DNA of 64,000 nucleotides. Origin: an uncultured Prevotellaceae bacterium. GTDB taxonomy: Bacteria; Bacteroidota; Bacteroidia; Bacteroidales; Bacteroidaceae. Position 1 is the first letter of the stretch. Each line of letters begins with the position of its first letter. Positions 53,512 through 61,872 of this stretch are shown here, in pieces. The stretch spans positions 124,001-188,000 of the forward strand of contig CADAOD010000001.1 of the NCBI GenBank assembly GCA_902789415.1, read 5' to 3'. Position numbers and translations under genes: made by a program. Below the pieces are notes generated by a model, which saw only the letters and a list, made by a program, of their open reading frames with translations, did no database searches and was not told the origin of the DNA.

Positions 53512-53973
53512 ATGATACAGCGTAAGCAGACATTATATCTTTTGGCGGCCATTATTATGACCGTCATTTGTCTTTGTATGCAGATAGGCTCATTCAAGTT
53601 GGGTGGTATCTCTGTGGCAAAGGTGTATAACCTTTGGTACACCGACCCCATTGGCAAGCATCATTTTGATACTTGGCCCTTGATGGCTGTTCTGTTGCCT
53701 ACAGCAGTAATCGCTACCTATACCATATTTATATATAACAACCGTAAGATGCAGGCTTTGTTCTGCTTGTTCAATGTGTTGTTTATCATTGGTTGGTATG
53801 GCGTATTCTTTGTAGTAGGTCAGATGGTTGGCGATAAGTCGTGGGGCGCTGTTGTTTTCCGTCCCTCATGGCCAGCTGTGTTCCCAGCTATCTCGCTGAT
53901 ACTCTACCTGATGGCTCGCCGAGCCATCCTGGCAGACGAAAAGTTAGTCCGCTCGATGGACAGAATCAGATAA
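53512..53973 (+). CDS. DUF4293 membrane protein
   Basis: The ATG at 53512 (MIQRKQTLYLLAA) follows the rpoZ stop by one base. The 153-residue protein has four hydrophobic helices (about 8-25, 57-75, 80-102, 119-137) and the IQRxQT start of the DUF4293 family, always found with rpoZ in this phylum. Function unknown. Confidence 0.85.
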   Translation: MIQRKQTLYLLAAIIMTVICLCMQIGSFKLGGISVAKVYNLWYTDPIGKHHFDTWPLMAVLLPTAVIATYTIFIYNNRKMQALFCLFNVLFIIGWYGVFFVVGQMVGDKSWGAVVFRPSWPAVFPAISLILYLMARRAILADEKLVRSMDRIR

Positions 53974-53997
53974 AAACGATAAGTTTTAGGTGTAATT

Positions 53998-54047
53998 TGC
54001 ATTCTAGGTACTTTTCAATTGCAAAGTACTTAGAGTGCATTTTTTTT
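53998..54047 (+). terminator. Terminator of bamD-rpoZ-DUF4293
   Basis: A 17-base inverted repeat with two mismatches (53998-54014 with 54023-54039) is followed by a run of T. Confidence 0.85.
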
Positions 54048-54075
54048 CTTTAGTTGCTTTTTTTTAGAGCAAAAA

Positions 54076-54107
54076 TTTGCATTTTAAGATAATTATATTT
54101 ATCTTTG
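54076..54107 (+). promoter_or_regulatory. Promoter of the 54153 outer membrane protein
   Basis: TTTG 54076-54079, 20 bases, TATCTTTG 54100-54107: full consensus, leader about 40 bases. Confidence 0.75.
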
Positions 54108-54152
54108 CAAATGATAAGAACATGTTATTACTAATATCAAACACTTTAGAAT

Positions 54153-54938
54153 ATGAAAAAACTACTTTTTGCATGTATCGCAGTGCTGATGGGAAATACA
54201 TCGGCTTTTGCTCAGGAGGATGTTGAACGAGGTATTTTTAACCATGTGGGTTTGAATGTATCAGCAAGCACCGAAGGTATTGGTGTTGGGGTAGCTGCTC
54301 CTATTACCGACTATCTGGAACTGAGTGCTGGCGTGAACTTTATGCCAAGCATTAAGATTAAGGGTGATGTGAATGTAGATTACAACCTGGGATCGCTACC
54401 AACACAGATTTCTATTCCTAACCACGACAAAGTTAAGATTACTGGCGATTTGAAGCGTACCACAATGGATGTGAAGCTGAACATATATCCTTTTGGAGGC
54501 AATTCTACTTTCTTTATTGCAGGAGGTTTCTCGTTTGGAGGTGAGAAAGTTGGTAAACTGACTGGTCATAGCGATGTTATAGAACAGGCAATCAATACCT
54601 ATCCTCAGTTTAAGGATGTGATTCTGAATAGTATCTCGGCAGAACTTGACAAATATAATGTGAAGTTTGACGAGAGAGGTGATATTAATGGCGATGTTCG
54701 CGTAAAGAAATTCCGTCCGTATGTTGGACTGGGTGTTGGACGTCTGGTGCCAAAGTCGCGTGTAGGTTTCCGTTTCGAGGCTGGTTGCCAGTTTATGGGC
54801 AAACTGAAGGTTTATCAGGACAATCAGGAGGTTAAGATTAACGAGTTGAACGATACCGATGACGACATTTCGAAGATTATCGATAAGGTGAAAGTTTATC
54901 CCGTGCTGAAACTCACGATAACAGGACGCATCTTCTAA
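54153..54938 (+). CDS. Hypothetical outer membrane beta-barrel protein
   Basis: The 261-residue protein has a signal peptide (cut after TSAFA, about residue 20) and alternating strands (for example LNVSASTEGIGVGVAAPITDY, RPYVGLGVGRLVP, VGFRFEAGCQF) ending in a Phe (LTITGRIF), fitting an 8- to 10-strand outer membrane barrel. I recognise no specific family. It is monocistronic with its own strong promoter and a shared terminator downstream. Confidence 0.7.
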   Translation: MKKLLFACIAVLMGNTSAFAQEDVERGIFNHVGLNVSASTEGIGVGVAAPITDYLELSAGVNFMPSIKIKGDVNVDYNLGSLPTQISIPNHDKVKITGDLKRTTMDVKLNIYPFGGNSTFFIAGGFSFGGEKVGKLTGHSDVIEQAINTYPQFKDVILNSISAELDKYNVKFDERGDINGDVRVKKFRPYVGLGVGRLVPKSRVGFRFEAGCQFMGKLKVYQDNQEVKINELNDTDDDISKIIDKVKVYPVLKLTITGRIF

Positions 54939-54945
54939 ATACTAA

Positions 54946-54980
54946 TAATCCCCGCTCGAAAATCGAACGGGGATTGTTAT
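54946..54980. terminator. Bidirectional terminator between the barrel protein and trpB2
   Basis: AATCCCCG (54948-54955) pairs with CGGGGATT (54969-54976), with TCGA/TCGA extending the stem inward after one mismatch and AA/TT outward. Confidence 0.85.
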
Positions 54981-54996
54981 TGTAAAGCAGTTGTGA

Positions 54997-56355
54997 TTAC
55001 TTATCCAGTTCGGCCAGGTTGGCGGCAATCATCTCATCGGTAACAGTGTAGTTCTGCAGATCGCCCTTGATGAATGAATCGTAGCTTGGCATATCAATCA
55101 GACCATGACCTGAGAGGTTGAACAGGATAACCTTCTCTTCGCCAGTTTCCTTGCACTTCTTGGCCTCGCGAATAGTGGCAGCGATAGCGTGACAGCTCTC
55201 TGGGGCAGGAATGATACCCTCGGTGCGGGCGAATAGCATTCCGGCTTTGAAAGTCTCAAGCTGTGGAATATCAACACCACGCATCATACCGTCCTTCAAC
55301 AACTGGCTGACGATGACGCCTGCACCATGATAGCGCAAACCACCAGCGTGGATGTTGCTTGGCTTGAAGTTATGACCCAGTGTGAACATGGGCAGCAGTG
55401 GGGTGTAACCAGCCTCGTCGCCAAAGTCGTAGCGGAACTGACCACGTGTTAGCTTAGGACAGCTATCAGGCTCGGCAGCGATAAACTCGGTCTTCTTACC
55501 ATCGCACAGGTTGTGGCGCATGAATGGGAAGGCGATACCGCCAAAGTTAGAACCACCGCCAAAGCAGGCAATCACCATATCGGGATACTCGCCAGCCATC
55601 TCCATCTGCTTCTCGGCCTCAAGACCAATGATGGTTTGATGCAAACCTACGTGGTTCAATACCGAACCTAAGGTGTACTTACAGTTTGGGGTGCTTGTGG
55701 CCAACTCTACAGCCTCAGAGATAGCTGTACCCAGCGAACCTGTGTGGTTTGGATCGCGAGTAAGAATATCTTTACCGGCACGGGTTGACATAGAAGGTGA
55801 CCCCTCGACCACAGCACCAAAGGTACGCATAATGCTTGAACGGTATGGCTTTTGCTGCATGGTAATCTTTACCTGATAAACAGCGCAGTCGAGACCATAA
55901 ATCTTTGCTGCGTATGAAAGGGCTGCTCCCCACTGTCCGGCACCTGTCTCGGTGGTTACGTTAGTGGTGCCTTCCTGCTTGGCATAGTAGCACTGAGGAA
56001 TGGCAGAGTTGATTTTATGTGAACCCAATGGGTTGGTACTCTCGTTCTTAAAGTAGATATGGGCGGGTGTTCCCAAAGCCTCCTCGAGTGCATAGGCACG
56101 AACCAATGGCGTTGAGCGATAGAACTTGTACTTCTCAAGCACCTCTTCAGGAATGTCAATCCAGCGATGCTCGGTATCAAGCTCCTGTACACAGCACTCG
56201 CGAGGGAAGATGTGTGCCAAATCGTCGACACCCAATGGTTGCTTGGTTACTGGGTGGATAGGTGGCTGTGGCTTGACCTTCATATCAGCCTGAATGTTGT
56301 ACCACTGTGTGGGAATCTCACTCTCTTGGAGGATGAATTTTTTTTGTTTAGACAT
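54997..56355 (-). CDS. trpB: Tryptophan synthase beta-like protein, TrpB2 type
   Basis: This PLP enzyme condenses indole and serine to tryptophan. The 452-residue length and the N-terminal extension (PTQWYNIQADM, RWIDIPEEVLEKY) mark the TrpB2 branch. PLP-binding Lys is in NPLGSHKINSA near residue 112, and the phosphate loop is CFGGGSNFGG near 264. No trpA or other trp gene is adjacent, so salvage of free indole is a likely role. Confidence 0.93.
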   Translation of the reverse strand: MSKQKKFILQESEIPTQWYNIQADMKVKPQPPIHPVTKQPLGVDDLAHIFPRECCVQELDTEHRWIDIPEEVLEKYKFYRSTPLVRAYALEEALGTPAHIYFKNESTNPLGSHKINSAIPQCYYAKQEGTTNVTTETGAGQWGAALSYAAKIYGLDCAVYQVKITMQQKPYRSSIMRTFGAVVEGSPSMSTRAGKDILTRDPNHTGSLGTAISEAVELATSTPNCKYTLGSVLNHVGLHQTIIGLEAEKQMEMAGEYPDMVIACFGGGSNFGGIAFPFMRHNLCDGKKTEFIAAEPDSCPKLTRGQFRYDFGDEAGYTPLLPMFTLGHNFKPSNIHAGGLRYHGAGVIVSQLLKDGMMRGVDIPQLETFKAGMLFARTEGIIPAPESCHAIAATIREAKKCKETGEEKVILFNLSGHGLIDMPSYDSFIKGDLQNYTVTDEMIAANLAELDK

Positions 56356-56419
56356 AATATAATACGTTTTAGAATTTGGAATTCTTGCTTAAGCAAGCGG
56401 CATGGCCGATTACCGACTG

Positions 56420-56489
56420 CAAAGATAGCATTTTTAGTTGATAATTGACAGAGGATAATTGATAATTTTGAAAAAAAAGTGTAACTTTG
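56420..56489. promoter_or_regulatory. Divergent promoters of trpB2 and the symporter
   Basis: Minus: TATCTTTG (56427-56420). Plus: TAACTTTG (56482-56489), 9 bases before the symporter ATG, with ATTG at 56458-56461 as a weak -33 box 20 bases upstream. That box lies in the heptad repeat. Confidence 0.6.
56436..56470. repeat. Seven-base periodic repeat upstream of the symporter
   Basis: Five heptads (AGTTGAT, AATTGAC, AGAGGAT, AATTGAT, AATTTTG) of the same kind as those at 16145 and 26354. Confidence 0.7.
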
Positions 56490-56498
56490 CACACAATT

Positions 56499-57932
56499 AT
56501 GTGGATGATTGCAATAATATTAGGCTATTTTGCAGTTTTGTTTGGTATCAGCCGACTGACTGCACGTCGTGCTACGAACGATACCTTCTTTCGTGGCAAT
56601 CGTCAGTCGCCTTGGTACATGGTGGCATTTGGCATGGTTGGGGCTTCTATTTCGGGTGTTACATTTGTGTCGGTGCCTGGTATGGTAACCCAAATTAACA
56701 TGACCTATATGCAAACCTGCTTAGGCTTTATATTGGGGTATGTAGCCGTGGCATTCATCCTGCTTCCGCTCTATTATCGCTTGAATCTCACAACCATTTA
56801 TTCCTATTTGGGGCAGCGAATGGGGCAACGGGCATACAAAACGGGAGCATCATTCTTCTTGCTATCTAAGATGATTGGTGCGGTGGTGCGTTTTTATGTG
56901 GTATGCATGATACTACAGCAGTTTGTATTTGATGAGATGGGTATTCCGTTTGTGGTAACTGTATCTGCGATGGTGGCTCTTATCTGGCTCTATACAAGAG
57001 GGGGAGGTATTAAAACCTTGGTATGGACCGATACTTTTCAAACCCTATGTTTGTTCTCAGCACTTCTCCTTATTATATATAAGGTGGTGGGCGAATTGGG
57101 GATGACAATACCTGAGGCCATCAGTGCTGTAGCATCGGATGAACACAGCCGGATGTTTGTGATGGACGATTGGGTTTCGAAGCAGAACTTCTGGAAACAG
57201 TTTCTGAGTGGTGTGTTTATAGTGATCGTGATGACTGGTCTTGATCAGGACATGATGCAGAAGAACCTGACATGCAAAACGCTAAAAGAGGCTCAGAAGG
57301 ATATGTGTACCTATGGCGTGGCTTTTGTGCCGGCAAATCTGCTGTTCTTGTCGTTAGGCGTACTGCTGGTGATGTTGGGTGAGCGAGGCGTGTCTGACTC
57401 TTTGTTGCCAGGATTTGTTCAGCGTAGCGGATTGTCGGTACTTATTCCTTTTACAATTGGTATTGTGGCGGCTTCGTTCTCGAGTGCCGATTCGGCTTTA
57501 ACATCGCTAACCACCAGCTACTGTGTTGATATCAGGGGTAGGGCAGGCGATGAACAGTTGCGTAAGCGTGCTCATTTGGGGATAAGCGCTTTATTTGTGA
57601 TGATGATTCTGCTTTTTAGGTTACTGAACTCTACCAGCGTGATTGATGCGATTTATACCATTTGTGGTTATACATACGGTCCGCTGTTGGGACTTTTTGC
57701 TTTCGGTATGCTTACCAAGCGCATGCCGCATGATCGCTATGTGCCATATATTTGTATAGCGTCGCCTTTAGTTTGCTATGCTATTGATGCGATAACCTGG
57801 CATGTTGCTGGTTATCGATTTGGCTATGAGTTGCTGATGCTGAATGGTATGCTTACTTTTATTGCTCTTTTTGTTTCGAGTTTTGTAAACTCTCCAAAAA
57901 TTCCTTCGGCTGAGTGCCAAACTGTTTCTTGA
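56499..57932 (+). CDS. Sodium:solute symporter (SSS/SLC5 family)
   Basis: The ATG at 56499 (MWMIAIILGYFAVLF) is used; a TTG at 56487 lies in the -7 element. The 477-residue inner membrane protein has about 13 helices, with the SSS start RATNDTFFRGNRQSPWYMVAF region near residue 25 and FSSADSALTSLTTSY near 330, which holds the sodium-site Ser/Thr residues. The solute, perhaps a sugar, sialic acid or amino acid, is unknown. The last 74 bases overlap the hybrid kinase gene on the other strand. Confidence 0.9.
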   Translation: MWMIAIILGYFAVLFGISRLTARRATNDTFFRGNRQSPWYMVAFGMVGASISGVTFVSVPGMVTQINMTYMQTCLGFILGYVAVAFILLPLYYRLNLTTIYSYLGQRMGQRAYKTGASFFLLSKMIGAVVRFYVVCMILQQFVFDEMGIPFVVTVSAMVALIWLYTRGGGIKTLVWTDTFQTLCLFSALLLIIYKVVGELGMTIPEAISAVASDEHSRMFVMDDWVSKQNFWKQFLSGVFIVIVMTGLDQDMMQKNLTCKTLKEAQKDMCTYGVAFVPANLLFLSLGVLLVMLGERGVSDSLLPGFVQRSGLSVLIPFTIGIVAASFSSADSALTSLTTSYCVDIRGRAGDEQLRKRAHLGISALFVMMILLFRLLNSTSVIDAIYTICGYTYGPLLGLFAFGMLTKRMPHDRYVPYICIASPLVCYAIDAITWHVAGYRFGYELLMLNGMLTFIALFVSSFVNSPKIPSAECQTVS

Positions 57933-59550
57933 AACAAGTGGCAAAATAACGTGGATCATGGAAGCCCACGCTGTAAGCCAAATCGCTGACACGCAGGTTG
58001 GGATTCTCTATGCCTAAGCGTCGGGCCTCTTTCATTCGTACATCACGGATAAAGGTTGATACATTCATACCTGTGATTGAACGTAACTTATTATATAAGG
58101 TAGAGGCACTGGTGCCCATGTCGGCTGCTAACGTATCACGGTCGTATGTATCATCGTCGATATGCTCATGGATATGTGCCAGAACCTGATTCACAAAAGC
58201 TTCGTCGGGACTTGGCGCCTTGGCAATATGTTCGACTTCTTCCTCAGCACTGAGTTGACTGAATTCTGCCTGCATGCGCTTGCGATTCTCGATAATATTA
58301 TCAATTCGCAGTTTCAAATCGCCCAAGCGGAATGGTTTTCTTAGGTATTCATCGGCACCACATTGCAGCGCTTCCTTCTCGTCTTCTTCCTGTGTCTTGG
58401 CGGTTAACAGAATGATGGGCAGATGATTGTAGTTCGGGTCGGCTTTAAGTGTTTTGGTTAGTTCAAAGCCGTTCATCTCGGGCATCATCACATCTGATAT
58501 AATCAGATCAAGTTCTTTTTCATGAATAATCTTCATGGCTTCGACGCCATTGCGGGCGATATATACATGATAATTGGTCTTCAGCAGTTGCTGCATAAGC
58601 ATCAGTAAATCCAGGTTGTCCTCAACTACCAGTAACTTATAGCCATCTTCCATAGGGTCTTCAGGCTCAGCATTGAAATCTGGTACAATCGTATTGATGT
58701 CGACGATGGCATTCTTGGGTATACTGAAGTCTATCTTATGCTGTTCGTCAATCTGGTCGGGAGCAAATGCTTCTTTCTTGATGGGCAGTTTAACGGTAAA
58801 CTCGGTGCCTTTGCCCTCTTCGCTATGGCAAGTGATGGTTCCTCTGTTCAAAAATACTAAATCCTGTGTCAATGCCAAACCTAAACCTGTGCCATTAGTC
58901 TGGTGTTTCCGGTAGTCGCCATCGTGAAAGCGTTTAAACAGATGTTTCATCTGTTTGGCAGAGATACCATCTCCGTCGTCGCTCACTTTGATTTCTACTT
59001 CGTCGAATTTGTCGTTAGTGATGGCGCTGATTGACACAATGCCACCTTCTTTGCCGTATTTGGCTGCGTTGGACAGTAAATTGTAGATAATCTTGTCGAG
59101 CTTGTCGGTGTCGATCCAACCCATCATGCTTTCTGGTTGACAGACGATGCTGAATTTCATGTCCTTCTTGGCAATCAGCGGACTTAGGCACTCGGCTGTT
59201 TGACGGATGTACTTCATTACATCGCCTTGGGCTACCAATAAGCGTAGTTGTCCTGCATCAGATTTACTGGTTTCCAGTATCTGTTGCAATAACCTTACCA
59301 TACGTTGGATGTTGAATTGCATCAAATCGTATTCGCGACTGTATTGTGGCTCTGTATCTCGCAATTTGTCGATTGAAGCCGATATGACTGATAGGGGAGT
59401 TAGGAGTTCGTGCGTGATATTAGTAAAGATTGCACTTAGTTGCAGCCTTCTCCGTATTCTTTGACTTCGCAGGTACAAACGTCTTCCTGCGAGGAAAATA
59501 ATGGCCAGAATTGCCATTACTAATAGGGTTAATAGTAAAAGGTTGTCCAT
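57859..59550 (-). CDS. Hybrid two-component regulator (histidine kinase, receiver, AraC-type HTH) without sensor domain
   Basis: The 563-residue protein is an HTCS-like one-piece regulator: one membrane helix (about 4-22), HisKA with His47 in THELLTPLS, HATPase (DKLDKIIYNLLSNAAKYG, then DGDGIS and GTGLGLAL), a receiver with the Asp in IISDVMMPEMNG, and a C-terminal AraC HTH (about 465-555). Usual members carry a 700-800 residue periplasmic sensor ahead of the kinase; here none exists and only about 10 residues precede the helix core. Its promoter (59579-59572) is immediately upstream, so the short form is original. It converges on and overlaps the symporter gene, a possible signal partner. 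Confidence 0.9.
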   Translation of the reverse strand: MDNLLLLTLLVMAILAIIFLAGRRLYLRSQRIRRRLQLSAIFTNITHELLTPLSVISASIDKLRDTEPQYSREYDLMQFNIQRMVRLLQQILETSKSDAGQLRLLVAQGDVMKYIRQTAECLSPLIAKKDMKFSIVCQPESMMGWIDTDKLDKIIYNLLSNAAKYGKEGGIVSISAITNDKFDEVEIKVSDDGDGISAKQMKHLFKRFHDGDYRKHQTNGTGLGLALTQDLVFLNRGTITCHSEEGKGTEFTVKLPIKKEAFAPDQIDEQHKIDFSIPKNAIVDINTIVPDFNAEPEDPMEDGYKLLVVEDNLDLLMLMQQLLKTNYHVYIARNGVEAMKIIHEKELDLIISDVMMPEMNGFELTKTLKADPNYNHLPIILLTAKTQEEDEKEALQCGADEYLRKPFRLGDLKLRIDNIIENRKRMQAEFSQLSAEEEVEHIAKAPSPDEAFVNQVLAHIHEHIDDDTYDRDTLAADMGTSASTLYNKLRSITGMNVSTFIRDVRMKEARRLGIENPNLRVSDLAYSVGFHDPRYFATCFKKQFGTQPKEFLESLQNSKQKEQ

Positions 59551-59749
59551 ACTAGGTATTTGTTATTTCTGCAAAAATAGTTATTTTTTTAATACGAAGC
59601 TACTTTTTGCGATAAATTTTGCCATTTTAAGCGTTAAAATGTTTAAAATCGATGATTTTGTGTTGATTTTGCGTTAATTCACGCATTTTCGACATAAAAA
59701 ACCTATAATTAAACATGTATTTAAAAAACTTGCTATATCTTTGCAGCAG

Positions 59750-59845
59750 AAAAAGATTTTAATGGTTAAGGTTTATGGTTGATTAATTTAGTTTTTTAAG
59801 TAATTTTTTTGAGGAAAAGGTTCGTCGTGAGACGAGCCTTTTCTG
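59750..59845 (+). ncRNA. Candidate small RNA (promoter to terminator without ORF)
   Basis: A TATCTTTG element at 59736-59743 followed about 95 bases later by a strong hairpin with T run defines a possible transcript of that length with only a six-codon frame. The terminator also serves trxB on the other strand, so the plus-strand use is not proven. Confidence 0.35.
59815..59842. terminator. Bidirectional terminator downstream of trxB
   Basis: AAAAGGTTCGTC (59815-59826) pairs with 59831-59842 around a GTGA loop, one G-T pair; A and T tracts flank both sides. Confidence 0.85.
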
Positions 59846-59851
59846 ATTATA

Positions 59852-60784
59852 TTACCTGTTCAATAAATATCTTTCGGCCTCGATAGCAGCCTGACAGCCA
59901 GAACCGGCAGCAGAGATGGCTTGGCGGTAAACAGGATCGGCGCAGTCGCCTGCAACGAATACACCAGGAACCTTTGTCTTAGGTGTACCGTCAATCTTCT
60001 TCAAATAGCCTGTCTCGTCCATATCCAACCATTCCTTGAAGATATCTGTATTGGGCTTGTGGCCAATAGCCAGGAAGAATCCGTCGATAGCAATATCAAC
60101 CAGTTCCTCATCGGGCTCGCCCTTACGCTTTACCAAATGGGCACCTTCAACACCGTTCTCGCCATAAAGGCCCAGTGTATTATGCTCGAACAGAATCTCG
60201 ATGTTCTCGTTTTCCTTAACACGCTGCTGCATAACCTGTGAGGCGCGGAGGAAAGGTTTGCGAACAATCAGATATACCTTTTTGGCTAAACCTGCCAGAT
60301 AGAGGGCGTCCTCGCATGCTGTATCGCCGCCACCTACTACGGCTACAGTCTTTTTGCGATAGAAGAAACCATCGCAGGTAGCGCAGGCCGAAACGCCTTG
60401 TCCGTTATACTTGCGCTCATCGTCGAGGCCTAAGTACTTAGCTGAGGCTCCTGTGGCGATGATTACTGTGTCGGCTTCGATTTCAGTACCATCATCAGCT
60501 GTGCAAATGTAGGGGGCCTTTGAGAAGTCGACCTTTACAATCTCTCCGCTGCGGATGTCGGTACCGAAGCGCTGAGCCTGCTCCAGCAGGTCCATCATCA
60601 TCTGGTTACCATCAACACCCTGTGGATAGCCAGGAAAATTCTCAACCTCAGTAGTCTGGGTGAGCTGTCCGCCTGGCTGCATGCCGCTGTACTCGATAGG
60701 ATTCAAGTTGGCACGCGAAGCGTAAATGGCAGCTGTATATCCAGCAGGACCGCTACCGATAATTAAACACTTAGTATGTTCCAT
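59852..60784 (-). CDS. trxB: Thioredoxin-disulfide reductase
   Basis: This flavoprotein passes electrons from NADPH to thioredoxin. The 310 residues show the FAD loop IIGSGPAGYTAA at the N-terminus, the redox pair CATCDG near residue 136, the NADPH loop VVGGGDTACEDA near 153 and the second FAD motif GVFVAGDCAD near 274. It follows gpx by 29 bases on the same strand, pairing two oxidative-defence functions. Confidence 0.97.
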   Translation of the reverse strand: MEHTKCLIIGSGPAGYTAAIYASRANLNPIEYSGMQPGGQLTQTTEVENFPGYPQGVDGNQMMMDLLEQAQRFGTDIRSGEIVKVDFSKAPYICTADDGTEIEADTVIIATGASAKYLGLDDERKYNGQGVSACATCDGFFYRKKTVAVVGGGDTACEDALYLAGLAKKVYLIVRKPFLRASQVMQQRVKENENIEILFEHNTLGLYGENGVEGAHLVKRKGEPDEELVDIAIDGFFLAIGHKPNTDIFKEWLDMDETGYLKKIDGTPKTKVPGVFVAGDCADPVYRQAISAAGSGCQAAIEAERYLLNR

Positions 60785-60813
60785 ATGATATCTGTTTATT
60801 TAAATGTTGGCTA

Positions 60814-61365
60814 TTACTTAAGCAGCTCTTCAATCTGCTTGGCAATATTCTCGATATTCTCAGTGGGCTCGAAACGAGCAACCACCTGTCCCTTCTTGTT
60901 AATCAGGAACTTGGTGAAATTCCACTTGATGTCGGGCTTCTGCTTGTAGTCAGGATCCTCTTTCGAGAGCATGTCGTCGAGAATAGGAGCAATCTTGTGG
61001 CTCATATCCCAACCGGCAAAGCCCTTCTGCTCCTGAAGGAACTTATACAGAGGATCGGCGTCGTCGCCGTTTACCTTAATCTTCTTAAAGCGTGGGAATT
61101 CTGTTCCAAAGTTCAGCTTGCAGAACTCGTGGATGCTCTCATCGGTACCGGGGGCCTGCTGTCCGAACTGGTTGCATGGAAAATCGAGAATCTCGAAGCC
61201 CTGACTATGATACTGCTCATAGAGCTTTTCCAATTCGTCGTATTGTGGTGTGAAACCACACTTAGTTGCTGTGTTTACAATCAGCAACACCTCGTTGGCG
61301 TACTCTTTCAGAGATACGTCCTTGCCTTTCCTGTCCTTGACAGTGAAGTCATAAACTGTTCTCAT
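60814..61365 (-). CDS. Glutathione peroxidase family protein (thioredoxin-dependent type)
   Basis: The 183-residue protein has the peroxidatic Cys36 in TATKCGFT, the Gln in NQFGQQ and Trp in KWNFTKFL that form the catalytic group, and Cys64 in DFPCNQ as in family members; bacterial enzymes of this type usually take electrons from thioredoxin, which fits trxB next door. It is cytoplasmic, with no signal peptide. It reduces peroxides. Confidence 0.92.
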   Translation of the reverse strand: MRTVYDFTVKDRKGKDVSLKEYANEVLLIVNTATKCGFTPQYDELEKLYEQYHSQGFEILDFPCNQFGQQAPGTDESIHEFCKLNFGTEFPRFKKIKVNGDDADPLYKFLQEQKGFAGWDMSHKIAPILDDMLSKEDPDYKQKPDIKWNFTKFLINKKGQVVARFEPTENIENIAKQIEELLK

Positions 61366-61400
61366 ATCGTGTTGTAATAATATTCTCGTATTGATAATAA

Positions 61401-61446
61401 AAAAGATGCGGCCTTGGCATATGCAACTACCATGGACGCATCTTTT
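61401..61446 (-). terminator. Terminator of rpmE
   Basis: AAAAGATGCG (61401-61410) pairs with 61437-61446 around a 26-base loop; a T-rich run follows on the minus strand. Confidence 0.7.
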
Positions 61447-61466
61447 AATGTTCTTGCGGTTTTATC

Positions 61467-61721
61467 TTACTTCTTCGCAGCCTTACCGTAGCGGCTCATG
61501 AACTTATCGACACGTCCTGCAGTGTCAACGAGCTTGCTCTTACCTGTGTAGAATGGGTGAGAGGTGCTTGAAATTTCGACTTTTACCACTGGGTAAGTTT
61601 CGCCTTCGAATTCTACAGTGTCATTTGTCTTTGCAGTAGACTTCGTAAGGAACATATCGCCGTTGGACATATCCTTGAATACGACGGGGCGATAGTTTTC
61701 TGGATGAATACCTTTTTTCAT
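61467..61721 (-). CDS. rpmE2: 50S ribosomal protein L31, type B
   Basis: The ATG at 61721 gives the canonical [15 protein letters not shown]; the open frame to 61775 is leader. The 84-residue protein lacks the Cys pairs of zinc-binding L31, so it is the zinc-free type B form, used in this phylum as the standard copy. Promoter TAACTTTG at 61780-61773; its terminator is at 61401-61446. Confidence 0.95.
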   Translation of the reverse strand: MKKGIHPENYRPVVFKDMSNGDMFLTKSTAKTNDTVEFEGETYPVVKVEISSTSHPFYTGKSKLVDTAGRVDKFMSRYGKAAKK

Positions 61722-61772
61722 TTTGAGTTTAAATATTAATGTTATAAATACTAATTTCGCATAAAGCGGGTG

Positions 61773-61852
61773 CAAAGTTACGAAGTTTTTTCCGAATTTA
61801 CAAACTTTTTGTGCTTTTTTCTTTGTTTACTCAAATTTTTGTGCTATTTTTG
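61773..61852. promoter_or_regulatory. Divergent promoters of rpmE and the 61873 lipoprotein
   Basis: Minus: TAACTTTG (61780-61773). Plus: TTTG 61822-61825, 19 bases, TATTTTTG 61845-61852, 20 bases before the ATG. Confidence 0.65.
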
Positions 61853-61872
61853 CAAGCATAAACAGTATTAAT

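Larger units (their letters stand above)
59551..59851. other. Intergenic region between the hybrid kinase and trxB
   Basis: This region contains the minus-strand -7 element of the kinase (59572-59579), an isolated plus-strand -7 element TATCTTTG (59736-59743), a six-codon ATG frame at 59763, and the hairpin at 59815-59842. No protein gene. Confidence 0.6.
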
